Below are positions 33,665 to 40,293 of a DNA stretch of 40,293 nt, one piece after another. Each line of letters begins with the position of its first letter. Position 1 is the first letter of the stretch. Source of the DNA: an uncultured Lachnospiraceae bacterium. Lineage in GTDB: Bacteria > Bacillota > Clostridia > Lachnospirales > Lachnospiraceae. Location: positions 1 through 40,293 of the forward strand of contig CAJUPJ010000034.1 of NCBI GenBank assembly GCA_910588655.1, in the 5' to 3' direction. The notes under the pieces were generated by a model. It was given only the letters and a program-made list of their open reading frames with translations, was not told the DNA's origin and made no database searches. Position numbers and translations under genes: made by a program.

Positions 33665-34110
33665 TTATTCTATTGTTTTTATAATAACTGGAATTTTTAA
33701 ACTACAACTACATATTGTTAACTCTACAGCCCCTGTCCACTGGATTGCTTGTGCCAGGCTTAGTACAGCATAAAATCCTGCATTAAAAAAATTATTAAAA
33801 TTGACTTTTTATTATGCCCTATATTTTTATCAATATTCTTCATAAGTTCTTCAAATATAATTTGGCTTAAACGCACATTTGAATAAACCAGGAAAAATAT
33901 TTCTATCTCATACTCCCTTTTTGTTAAAGAAAAAATTTCTTTTATAGCATTTATATAATCTGGTTCACATCCTATATATATCCCCTTTGGCTGGATATTA
34001 TGAACTTTCAGTGCCATATTATAAACATTATCATATCCGTATTCTTGTTTCATTAACATACTTTCTGCCAGTCCATGCTTATAAAAAGCTTTATATGTAC
34101 CTGTTAATTT
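33665..34110 (-). pseudogene. 5'-truncated, frameshifted gene remnant
   Basis: A frame open from 34110 to 33760 reads KLTGTYKAFYKHGLAESM, then ALKVHNIQPKGIYIGCEPDY and on to KNIGHNKKSILIIF. Near the seven-A run (33785-33791 on the plus strand) a shift to a second frame gives FYAVLSLAQAIQWTGAVEL and ends KIPVIIKTIE with a stop at 33665. Each part looks like real protein; neither has a good start with a ribosome binding site (the first ATG is at 34059). I read it as one gene that lost its beginning and later frameshifted. No family recognised. Confidence 0.5.
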
Positions 34111-34219
34111 CTAAATAAATTTTTTAATCCTTATTTATCTCTTTTACCTACATATATACGAAATATTATATAACTATTTTTCAACCTTCTAAATACAGTT
34201 TATATTATTTTTGAAACTC

Positions 34220-34606
34220 TTAATCATATTCAATATATACTTTTAATTTATATTTAATAGCTATACTAATAAAGCCAATCAAATCCTCTGCAATTTCTTT
34301 TGTTTTTTGAATAATTTCTTCATTTCTTGCATTTCTTGTATCTAATACTTTTTCGTCAAATCTTTTTAATTCTTCCAACACAATATATGGATATTTCATT
34401 TCCCATTTATCATCATAAAATCCATTTTGTTTGAAATAACATTCTACAATTCCATTTTTCTGGAATGTTGGAATAAAACAGCCTTATAAAACTGTATTAA
34501 AAAATCCAATCCAAATAACCATACCAATTTCATTGCTATTTTCATAACTTCAAACTCTTACTTGTCCTTCTCCCTCAAATCCCTTATAGTAGTTTCTATC
34601 TAACAT
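34220..34606 (-). pseudogene. Small gene interrupted by two in-frame stops
   Basis: ATG at 34606 is preceded by GGAAGGAG at correct spacing. The same frame runs 129 codons to a stop at 34220-34222: MLDRNYYKGFEGEGQVRV, TGA, SYENSNEIGMVIWIGFFNT, VL, TAA, then GCFIPTFQKNGIVECYF, FYDDKWEMKYPYIVLEELKR and finally IAIKYKLKVYIEYD. The TGA could be one change from tryptophan, the TAA one change from glutamine or tyrosine. No open frame is long enough to be seen by length alone, which hides it. Family unknown; size and setting suggest another immunity-type gene. Confidence 0.65.
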
Positions 34607-34723
34607 AATTACTCCTTCCAATGTCTTTTATCTAGCAATTTTTAAACTCTTAATTTCCAGCTATCAAAATATTGTAAAAAAATATATTTATATGGTTATA
34701 ATAAATTTTACTATAAAAATTTA

Positions 34724-35140
34724 TTATACAGTTGCAAAATATAAATCATCCAGACTAAAACAATTAATATTAACTGCTCCCTCTGATGCATGCCAGTAAA
34801 ATTCCGGTATCTCCTGTTCTAAACTAGTTAAATCAATAAAGTAGTTATCTAAATTATAATCATCAGTAAACACAATTTCCAACATATCCATAATGTTTTT
34901 TATGTTATTAAATTCATAACATTTTTTAATAAATGCTACACCTATCTTAGCACTTACCATACATACAATACCATCTTTCTGGCTGAAAAATCTTGCCCAT
35001 TCCTCTCCTGCACCATCATCCCAGTCTAATTTTAAATTACTGTCAGCTAACTGGATTTCCATAAGTAATTCTTCAAATTCATTATTTAGAAATATTTTCT
35101 TATTCCTTGCCTTTCTGAGTACTTCAATCATATTTTCCAT
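34724..35140 (-). CDS. Unrecognised small acidic protein, probable immunity gene
   Basis: Protein of 138 residues, acidic, with MENMIEVLRKARNKKIFLNN, a DWDDGAGEEWARFF motif near residue 42 and a C-terminal YFIDLTSLEQEIPEFYWHA region. No membrane helix or signal. AGGAG lies eight bases before the ATG. Just 17 bases upstream ends a fossil reading frame that looks like the tip of a secreted toxin (35158-35283), the layout expected for an immunity gene that followed its toxin. I do not know the family. Confidence 0.6.
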   Translation of the reverse strand: MENMIEVLRKARNKKIFLNNEFEELLMEIQLADSNLKLDWDDGAGEEWARFFSQKDGIVCMVSAKIGVAFIKKCYEFNNIKNIMDMLEIVFTDDYNLDNYFIDLTSLEQEIPEFYWHASEGAVNINCFSLDDLYFATV

Positions 35141-35157
35141 CTTCTACACTCCTGGTA

Positions 35158-35283
35158 TTATATAGTTCCCGGATATCCATGAATATATCCTGTCTTGGTT
35201 CTATACACATTAATATAAATTGTATCACCTTAACGCGGGTTAATGGCTGTTACCCATCCCTGCCCATGTACATAAACGGGATG
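35158..35283 (-). pseudogene. Probable C-terminal fossil of a polymorphic toxin
   Basis: Minus-strand frame of 42 codons with one internal TAA (35230-35232): HPVYVHGQGWVTAINPR, stop, GDTIYINVYRTKTGYIHGY, PGTI, stop. Replacing the TAA by a sense codon (AAA is one change away) gives a continuous glycine/tyrosine-rich tail like those ending bacterial toxin domains. It lacks a start and a ribosome binding site. An intact small gene begins 17 bases later. The toxin assignment is inference from style and neighbourhood. Confidence 0.45.
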
Positions 35284-35341
35284 GTATTAAGTAAAAAGGC
35301 TTCACTCTCCTATAATTTATACTCCTGCAACCTGTTGTCAT

Positions 35342-35890
35342 TTACTTATAAAAAACTTTATTTGAAGGAATTATTTTTGACAAACCAGTCCCTTCAAATG
35401 GATTTCCCCACCCATTTTTTTCGGAAAATAAACGCATTTGTACCTTTTTAATATCTGGAAGAGTAATCCATTCATTCTTTAAAAAATTAATTATTTTTTC
35501 CAGGTGGTAAATACTTTCCCTTCCATTTCCATTTATTGAACTATACACATGGCTATTAGCCAGTTCATATACCATTTTTAATATTATATTTACATCATCA
35601 TTTGCATTATTATATACCCTTTTTAATTTATTATATTTGCTTTCTGTTAAATATTCAAAACAAGATGATTTATAACTATTAAATTCAAACAAATATTCTG
35701 GAATAATTTCAACTGTTTTATCAATCCACTCATCCCACAATTCTAAATTAGTTATTTCCCAAAAAGCCTTAAATACTACTACCCAGTCTTTATCTGGGTA
35801 TTTATATACCAGATACTCTTCTGCACACATTATACCATAAGCAATCCTTCCTGTAACTGATATATTTTCAAAATCATAATTAACCATCAC
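35342..35890 (-). CDS. Unrecognised protein, probable immunity gene
   Basis: Protein of 182 residues, cytosolic, mostly helical: GRIAYGIMCAEEYLVYKYPD, VVVFKAFWEITNLELWDEW, FNSYKSSCFEYLTES, and a C-terminal RLFSEKNGWGNPFEGTGLS. AAAGGA precedes the GTG/ATG start (GTG 35890, ATG 35887; the ATG is eight bases away and preferred). It seems intact with ordinary codon use for the island. I do not recognise the family; similar helical proteins occur in immunity arrays of gut Clostridia. Role is inferred from position only. Confidence 0.6.
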   Translation of the reverse strand: MMVNYDFENISVTGRIAYGIMCAEEYLVYKYPDKDWVVVFKAFWEITNLELWDEWIDKTVEIIPEYLFEFNSYKSSCFEYLTESKYNKLKRVYNNANDDVNIILKMVYELANSHVYSSINGNGRESIYHLEKIINFLKNEWITLPDIKKVQMRLFSEKNGWGNPFEGTGLSKIIPSNKVFYK

Positions 35891-35892
35891 TT

Positions 35893-36045
35893 TTATCCTT
35901 TAAACCATCCAGCAATATTTTCAATAATTTTACATAAAAAGTATATGTACAATTTCCAATGGTTTTCTGTTATTTTAAATTCTTTCAAACTAGATTCTTT
36001 CGAGTTGGCTGTCTTCACATTCAATCTATCCTTTGACTGATACAT
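35893..36045 (-). other. Possible 50-codon gene or C-terminal remnant
   Basis: Frame from ATG 36045 to a stop at 35893-35895, with the open frame reaching about 26 codons farther back. It reads MYQSKDRLNVKTANSKESSL and ends ENIAGWFKG. No ribosome binding site is close. The stop lies three bases before the start of the gene at 35890, so it may be the end of a lost upstream gene, perhaps the toxin partner. Low certainty. Confidence 0.3.
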
Positions 36046-36168
36046 ATTTTGCCATATAAAACCATCCTTTCTGTTTTCAACATTACAAAAAATTATAATT
36101 ATATAAATTGCATGGTTTTTAACTACTTATATTACCAATCCCCAAGACCTGTTATTACTTTTATTCCC

Positions 36169-36363
36169 TTAGATTTCAATATATTTTTTAACGTTTGGAT
36201 GTAAGCTATATTTAAACCAATATTCTGGTTGTAATCCTAACTCATTAGCTATTTTAACTGTACTTTCAGACTGTTTCTGATTACCATTACTTCTTTCACT
36301 ATCCCTGGAGTTTTTTCTACATAGGAAAGTCCAGTAAATTTTTACCTCTGCTGGCTTTTTCAC
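36169..36363 (-). pseudogene. Remnant reading frame in the island
   Basis: 64 codons ending STVKIANELGLQPEYWFKYS and VKKYIEI. The second half looks like genuine protein, the first half (RKNSRDSERSNGNQK) less so. It overlaps the end of the next remnant by 47 bases in another frame, consistent with a frameshift joining the two. No ribosome binding site. Confidence 0.3.
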
Positions 36364-36634
36364 ATGGTATCACCTTTAAACTTTCCATATAACAATCATA
36401 TTCTAAATTTCCATTAGCATCCTTTCGTCCTCTATACCAAATGTTTCTTTCTTCTTTTGTATTCATCAAATAAAAATCATAAAATTTTATTATCGTATAA
36501 GGAATTATTTTTTTATATTTTTGTTTTGCAAAAAAATCAATATCTGTTTTTTCAAAACATTCATTATAAAAGTAATCCCCATATTCATTAAGTACAAAAT
36601 TTTCGCTTTCAATATAATGAAATGGAGCTGGCAT
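36317..36634 (-). pseudogene. 5'-truncated gene remnant joined to agrB
   Basis: About 105 codons, from MPAPFHYIESENFVLNEYG through KKIIPYTIIKFYDFYL to GRKDANGNLEYDCYMESL, ending LLDFPM. It begins inside the agrB frame with no ribosome binding site of its own, so it appears to be the back part of an unrelated gene placed against agrB by a deletion or recombination. Family not recognised. Confidence 0.4.
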
Positions 36635-36857
36635 GAAACCCTCCACTAAATTTCCTAAGTACCATAAATGGAATGATTATTACTATTCCTTCACATAACT
36701 TACCCATTATGCCGCTTATCAATATAACAAGAAATAATGGCGAAACAGTTATAATTAAACTATATATTGCATATTCATATAATTCCCTGTCTTCAGGTTT
36801 AATGGCATTATGTCTGATAAGCCATGTGCTTATGTTTCCTATAAAACCATAAATCAT
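36609..36857 (-). pseudogene. agrB: Truncated AgrB-like peptide-processing protease
   Basis: 82 codons matching the N-terminal part of AgrB, the membrane cysteine protease that cuts and cyclises AgrD. Shown: a first helix region, ITVSPLFLVILISGIMGKL and IIIPFMVLRKFSGGFHA, which carries the conserved RKxxGGxHA motif with the catalytic histidine. AgrB proteins run to about 190-200 residues with a catalytic cysteine 7 residues after the histidine; here the frame leaves homology after HA and ends SSISLY, so the cysteine and later helices are gone. Its ATG overlaps the agrD stop by four bases (ATGA). Confidence 0.75.
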
Positions 36858-37009
36858 TTTATCTTCTTAAAACGTTCCAGTTCCTTAGGTGCTTTAGGCT
36901 GGTAAATAACGCAACATGATGCTGAATTAGCCTCTGTTTTTAATACTGAATTTAATACATTTACTACAGCTTTTGCAATTTTATTTGATGAACTTCTATT
37001 GTATTTCAT
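36854..37009 (-). CDS. agrD: AgrD-like cyclic lactone autoinducer peptide precursor
   Basis: 51 residues: a lysine/serine amphipathic leader (MKYNRSSSNKIAKAVVNVLN), a cysteine-bearing core ANSASCCVIYQ, and the acidic/charged tail PKAPKELERFKK. The leader-core-tail form and the proline after the core (YQPKAPKEL) are those of cyclic lactone autoinducer precursors in Clostridia; a thiolactone ring would use one of the two adjacent cysteines (32 or 33). AAGGA lies nine bases before the ATG. It overlaps agrB by four bases. No histidine kinase or response regulator is in the window. Quorum-sensing role is from the family; processing is doubtful because agrB is truncated. Confidence 0.75.
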   Translation of the reverse strand: MKYNRSSSNKIAKAVVNVLNSVLKTEANSASCCVIYQPKAPKELERFKKIK

Positions 37010-37209
37010 TATAATTCTTCCTTTATGACAGGATTAACCACTGGCTTATACATAAATATGTTAACATAAAATAATACATAATCTGGTAGACAAAACACGA
37101 AATAACATTTTTATGGCTTAATTGGTTAATAATGCGGCATTTTAAGGTTATTATATATGTATTAAAGAAAAATAATGTATTGTTTGTAAAATATATAATA
37201 CTTATTGCC

Positions 37210-37359
37210 CTATACAGGCAGGCTGTCCCTTAAACATAGTGCACCCCATCCTGCCTGTGTATCTACTCCTGTCTGTCCAGGAAGCCACTTTGCACCTTTT
37301 ATCAAATAAGCTTTCAGCTTATCACCATACAGATATGGGTCATTTCCTCTTACTATCCC
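37210..37359 (-). pseudogene. C-terminal fossil of an S8 (subtilisin-like) peptidase
   Basis: 49 codons reading GIVRGNDPYLYGDKLKAYLI, then KGAKWLPGQ, TQAGWGALCLRDSLPV and a stop. This is the end of clostridial S8 peptidases, where the last helix follows WGxGALxL. It is preceded in frame by TAG (37360-37362), and nothing of the catalytic domain remains. Nothing else was seen in the 436-base gap between agrD and the gene at 37446. Confidence 0.65.
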
Positions 37360-37445
37360 CTACGGTGTCAAATATAAGTTAAAAATTTTTAGCACCAATT
37401 TATGGTTTTATATTAAAAAATATAGAACCTGCAAATACCACAATT

Positions 37446-37667
37446 TCAGGATTTTTCTGAAATACGCTCACTGTAACGCCCCTTTCTCATTTTCCTGCCT
37501 ACTTCTGTCCTTGTCCCGTCACTGTTTTCCTGGTATATAGCCTGGGTTTCTCCATCATATATAATTACAGGTACATCCATTGCTTTTCTTTTCTCTAGTT
37601 CAATTCTCACAGCTTCTTTTACACGTTTAACTACCATCTCATCTGAAATATATTCTTCACGTTTCAT
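37446..37667 (-). CDS. Small conserved-looking protein, function unknown
   Basis: 73 residues: a helical, charged N-terminus (MKREEYISDEMVVKRVKEAV), then VPVIIYDGETQAIYQENSDG strands, and a basic tail KMRKGRYSERISEKS. GGTG precedes the ATG by four bases. It looks intact. The helix-strand form with a basic end might bind DNA or a toxin, as small antitoxins do, and it lies 137 bases after the DUF3990 module, but I cannot name a family. Confidence 0.6.
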   Translation of the reverse strand: MKREEYISDEMVVKRVKEAVRIELEKRKAMDVPVIIYDGETQAIYQENSDGTRTEVGRKMRKGRYSERISEKS

Positions 37668-37804
37668 ATTTCACCATTCTTTCTATAATAAATTTGTCAT
37701 TATATAAAACATAAAAGTATCTTCAGGAAATGCTTTTAAATTTCAAGTATAAGTTACTGGTTTTTTAAAGCTATCCAAAGTTTTATAATTATCCAGCATT
37801 TAAA

Positions 37805-38023
37805 TTAACTATTTCTTTTCCCCTGGTATTCCTCCTCCAAATCTTCTATTAAATACTTTTCACTAATACAATGCATATCAGAAACACCATCTTTCATTAA
37901 CTGGTACACTTCAGAATCATAAAAAAATCTCAATGCATCATCTAAATTAAGATGCTGTGTACTGGCAAACCCTTTTACAATATCTGTATACTTCATTTGT
38001 AAAATTAATGGTTCTACGTTCAC
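37805..38023 (-). CDS. Small third gene of the DUF3791-DUF3990 module
   Basis: 72 residues, all helical in look: LILQMKYTDIVKGFASTQHL, NLDDALRFFYDSEVYQLMKD, GVSDMHCISEKYLIEDL. Starts with GTG (38023) and overlaps the DUF3990 gene by four bases (GTGA), with AGGGGAG nine bases upstream, so its translation is coupled. Similar small proteins with a GVSDMHxxS motif accompany DUF3990 genes in gut Clostridia, as I recall; role unknown, possibly a second antitoxin or a chaperone for it. Confidence 0.7.
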   Translation of the reverse strand: MNVEPLILQMKYTDIVKGFASTQHLNLDDALRFFYDSEVYQLMKDGVSDMHCISEKYLIEDLEEEYQGKRNS

Positions 38024-38493
38024 AACTTTTCACTCCCCTCAAAAAACAGATATTGCTCTATAATTTCCTGGTTTTTAAAACAAACCTGGTAATTTGGTTT
38101 TTCATAACGCAATCTGTCCAAAGCAGTATTTCTATCAATATAGTGTTTAAAATATAGTTCACAGGTATTAAAAATTTTATCATCAGCTACCCCGCCAAGT
38201 ATAATATCATATTCCATATTATCATTTCCTGTCCTGCATTTTGTAATACAGTCCAGCCATTCTTCTGAATAACTGTCAAACTTTAAAATCCTGCATTTTT
38301 TAAATGCATTGTCATCTAATAAATAACATGAAATAATCCCCTCTTTTCCACGCCTTATGAATTTTTCACACCATTTTTGTGCATGATAGTATAATAGTGT
38401 TACATAAAACCCACAACCAAAATCAAGATTTTTACGTAAATGAAAAATATCTGGTTTTCTAATTTCTATATAAGAACCATGATATAAAATCAT
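38020..38493 (-). CDS. DUF3990 protein, probable ADP-ribosyltransferase-like toxin
   Basis: 157 residues with the DUF3990 signature at the N-terminus: ILYHGSYIEIRKPDI, DFGCGFYVTLLYYHAQKW. HGS and GxGFYxT correspond to the NAD-pocket motifs of the ART fold, so the protein is likely an ADP-ribosyltransferase or derivative. DYxxLGGVADD-like sequence (YDIILGGVADDKIF) follows. Tight overlap with a DUF3791 gene before and a small helical gene after is the arrangement expected of a toxin-antitoxin operon. I start at the ATG at 38493, seven bases after AGGGG; the ATG at 38520 has no ribosome binding site. Target unknown. Confidence 0.8.
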   Translation of the reverse strand: MILYHGSYIEIRKPDIFHLRKNLDFGCGFYVTLLYYHAQKWCEKFIRRGKEGIISCYLLDDNAFKKCRILKFDSYSEEWLDCITKCRTGNDNMEYDIILGGVADDKIFNTCELYFKHYIDRNTALDRLRYEKPNYQVCFKNQEIIEQYLFFEGSEKL

Positions 38494-38510
38494 ACCTCTG
38501 CCCCTTTTTC

Positions 38511-38735
38511 CTACATACATGAAATAATGTCTTTAACTATATATTCTTTACTCTGCGAATGTAATATATCATAACATGGCACAATATAACCATTTAAAAT
38601 ACCACTTCCATCTGTTAACGCATGGTATACTTTATCTGCACTTACCCCAAGTTTAAGAGCCACGTTTTCAATACAAAAAATGGCAAATGAAAGTTCATTT
38701 TCATCACTGATTGGTTTCTGTTTTAAATTAATCAT
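38511..38735 (-). CDS. DUF3791 protein, probable antitoxin partner
   Basis: 74 residues with the DUF3791 pattern: FAIFCIENVALKLGVSADKV, a central DGSGILNGYIVPCYDILHSQ and YIVKDIISCM. Members regularly precede DUF3990 genes and are thought to neutralise them; that function is from genomic association. First gene of the three-gene module, 17 bases before the next start. It sits 22 bases downstream of the broken AAA-ATPase gene. Confidence 0.78.
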   Translation of the reverse strand: MINLKQKPISDENELSFAIFCIENVALKLGVSADKVYHALTDGSGILNGYIVPCYDILHSQSKEYIVKDIISCM

Positions 38736-38757
38736 GTTTTAATCCCCTTGTTGTATA

Positions 38758-40293
38758 TTAATTTTTTAATGCCAGACATTCTTTTTTATAGAAACAGATA
38801 CCATACCTGTCTATATTTGTATACCCCTCATTTAATAACTCACTGTCATAATGGAATTTTTCTATCTGTTCCAGCACATTTTTACAGCCCTTTTCAAGCC
38901 CTCTAATACTTCCAGCAACTTTCAGCTCAATAATAAATGCCCTTCCCTGCCTTATCCTGCGTGTTCCCAGGACCAGGTCATATCTGCCAAGACCGCTTGC
39001 CCTGTTAGATTTAATAAAATATTTTTTATTATGCTTTAAAAGACCTGCAAGGAAACCATGGTAATAATCCTCCTTGTAATCATAAAAACTTATTGTGTCC
39101 ATAAGCTGTCCTGTAATTATATCAGATATTTTGTCACAGTTCCCATCTTCAAAAGCTGTAACCAGCCCCTGGAAATTTTCATTTTTTATTTTATTGTCAA
39201 ACCATTCTGTTACTTTGTCCCTGTAAATGCTGCGTATCTCCCTGTTAGGTATTTTTAATGAAAGATAAATTTTATCAGATTTAAACTTTTTATCTACGGT
39301 TTTCAGATACCCTGTAAAAAATAAAAAATTCCACAAATTATCCTGTGATGCATATACATCTTCATAAGTAACATCTTCATGTACTGGCTTTTCTATTGTC
39401 CCGTCATCAACAAGTTCTTCAAGCTCACACCTTGCAATTTCATCTGCATTTTCAATTAACTCACGTACAATGCTGTTAGAAGAAGTGTTAGACCAGTATG
39501 GTTTTGGAAAGTTTGTATCCTTGTGGATAATATCACTAACATAGTTTATCACACTCCATGGGTTATAAACTTCTGTACTGCCAAAAACATAGCCATCATA
39601 CCATTTTTTTACTTCATCCTTTTTGTATGCAATACCATAGTTTTTTAAAAGATTGTCAACTTCATCCTGTGTAAACCCAAAATATTCTGCATAACTTTTA
39701 TCTAATACAGAAACTACTTTTAAATTATTAAGCCCTGTAAATAAACCATCTCCTGATGGAGATGGCTTTAAAAAACGCTGTAAGCGTTTTTCTGATGTTT
39801 CAGCTAAAGCTGAAACATTGCTTTCCTTACTAATACGCAGGCAGCCTGTTACTATAGAAAACTAAAGGCTTTCGTTTGTTTTTAATGTAGATTCAAAAAG
39901 TGAACGGATAAACGAAACCATTTGTTCATAAAAACCATTAAAATAAGCATTTTCCAGAGGTACATCATATTCATCTATAAGTATTATAACTTTCTTGTTA
40001 TGGTATATTTCAAGACATTTTGACAGGAAGTACAACGCTGTAGCATATTCCGAAACACTTGCGGTTTTTTCCATAATGGCACAATATTCCCTTTTCTGTC
40101 CTGGAAACAATGAATTTCCTTCTAATACATAACTGTGCTTTATAAATTCACCTGCAATATTATCACAAATTTTTTCATATGCCATTTCATATGCTGGCTG
40201 TTTTGCTGATTTCAGTGACAAAAATATTACAGGGTACTGCCCCATATGCACTAACTTACTTGTAAAAAAGAGAGAACTATGCCATAATAAAAG
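38758..40293 (-). pseudogene. Second AAA-ATPase / PD-(D/E)XK nuclease copy, one premature stop, 5' end outside window
   Basis: Paralogue of the gene at 15450. Within the window: MGQYPVIFLSLKS, Walker B VIILIDEYDVPLENAY, FESTLKTNESL, then TAG (39862-39864), after which the same frame continues FSIVTGCLRISKES, an insertion of about 26 residues, FTGLNNLKVV, WYDGYVFGS, and the C-terminal nuclease-like domain YDLVL...AFIIELKVAGS to the stop at 38758. At the TAG site the paralogue has a serine codon; a TCG to TAG change would explain it. A GTG at 39552 could start an isolated 264-residue C-terminal fragment, but there is no reason to think it is translated. The P-loop end lies beyond 40293. Confidence 0.85.
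39746..39818. repeat. Triple-palindrome element inserted in frame in the AAA-ATPase copy
   Basis: Three perfect stems in 73 bases: CCATCTCC/GGAGATGG (39746-39765, 4-base loop), AAAAACGCT/AGCGTTTTT (39771-39791, 3-base loop) and ATGTTTCAGC/GCTGAAACAT (39795-39818, 4-base loop). On the minus strand it is read as about 26 residues (NVSALAETSEKRLQRFL, KPSPSGDGL) that replace a single residue of the paralogue at 15450 between KES and FTG, keeping the frame. Confidence 0.8.

Noticed and set aside
36169..36857. A complete agr operon with kinase and regulator
   Set aside because: agrB is cut short and no histidine kinase or LytTR regulator follows; the next frames are unrelated remnants.
38758..39552. 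A separate intact 264-residue gene
   Set aside because: It is the back part of the broken AAA-ATPase/nuclease; the frame is continuous to 39861 and GTG 39552 lies mid-domain.
1..40293. tRNA or rRNA genes
   Set aside because: No cloverleaf with GGTTCRANTCC-type arm or rRNA core sequence was recognised on either strand by eye.

Overview
The window reads as chromosomal DNA of a low-GC, spore-forming Clostridia, most likely a Lachnospiraceae. The indicators are the sporulation protein YlbJ, a YaaH/SleL-type cortex hydrolase, a class III fructose-1,6-bisphosphatase, paralogous AAA-ATPase/PD-(D/E)XK proteins, an AgrD-like peptide and strong AGGAGG-type ribosome binding sites. I recognised no rRNA, tRNA or CRISPR array. 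Nearly all genes are on the minus strand; the plus-strand exceptions are an AraC regulator and a short cis-prenyltransferase.

Layout. 10-11391 is ordinary housekeeping and spore-related content: RlmD-like rRNA methyltransferase, PheA, a NUDIX-pyrophosphatase fusion, M18 aminopeptidase, YlbJ, CorA-like transporter, LysM-GH18 cortex hydrolase, YyaL/DUF255 and a HIT protein. 11384-15411 is an arabinan-use pair: a large secreted GH51 arabinofuranosidase and a divergent AraC regulator. 15450-19594 holds an AAA-ATPase/nuclease protein, fructose-bisphosphatase and a DUF606 transporter. 19660-22901 is argC-argB-argD (no argJ) with a promoter and ARG-box-like sites upstream. 23196-24891 is an ECF sigma/anti-sigma pair. 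A SUKH protein and a short UppS homologue follow.

26569-30327 is a two-gene ABC exporter preceded by an unusual leader of about 315 nt: a good promoter, tiny candidate leader ORFs, two intrinsic terminators and a pairing next to the ribosome binding site. This looks like attenuation control of an exporter.

30821-37445 is an AT-rich accessory island made mostly of immunity-type small genes and wreckage: a decayed TnpB with its right end, genes broken by stops and frameshifts, a probable toxin-tip fossil just upstream of an intact small gene, a truncated agrB with an unreported agrD, and a subtilase C-terminal fossil. 37446-38735 carries small genes including a DUF3791-DUF3990 module that looks like toxin-antitoxin. 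The window ends in a second AAA-ATPase/nuclease copy, broken by one stop and carrying an in-frame insertion made of three successive palindromes.

All functional calls come from reading motifs by eye; no search was run.
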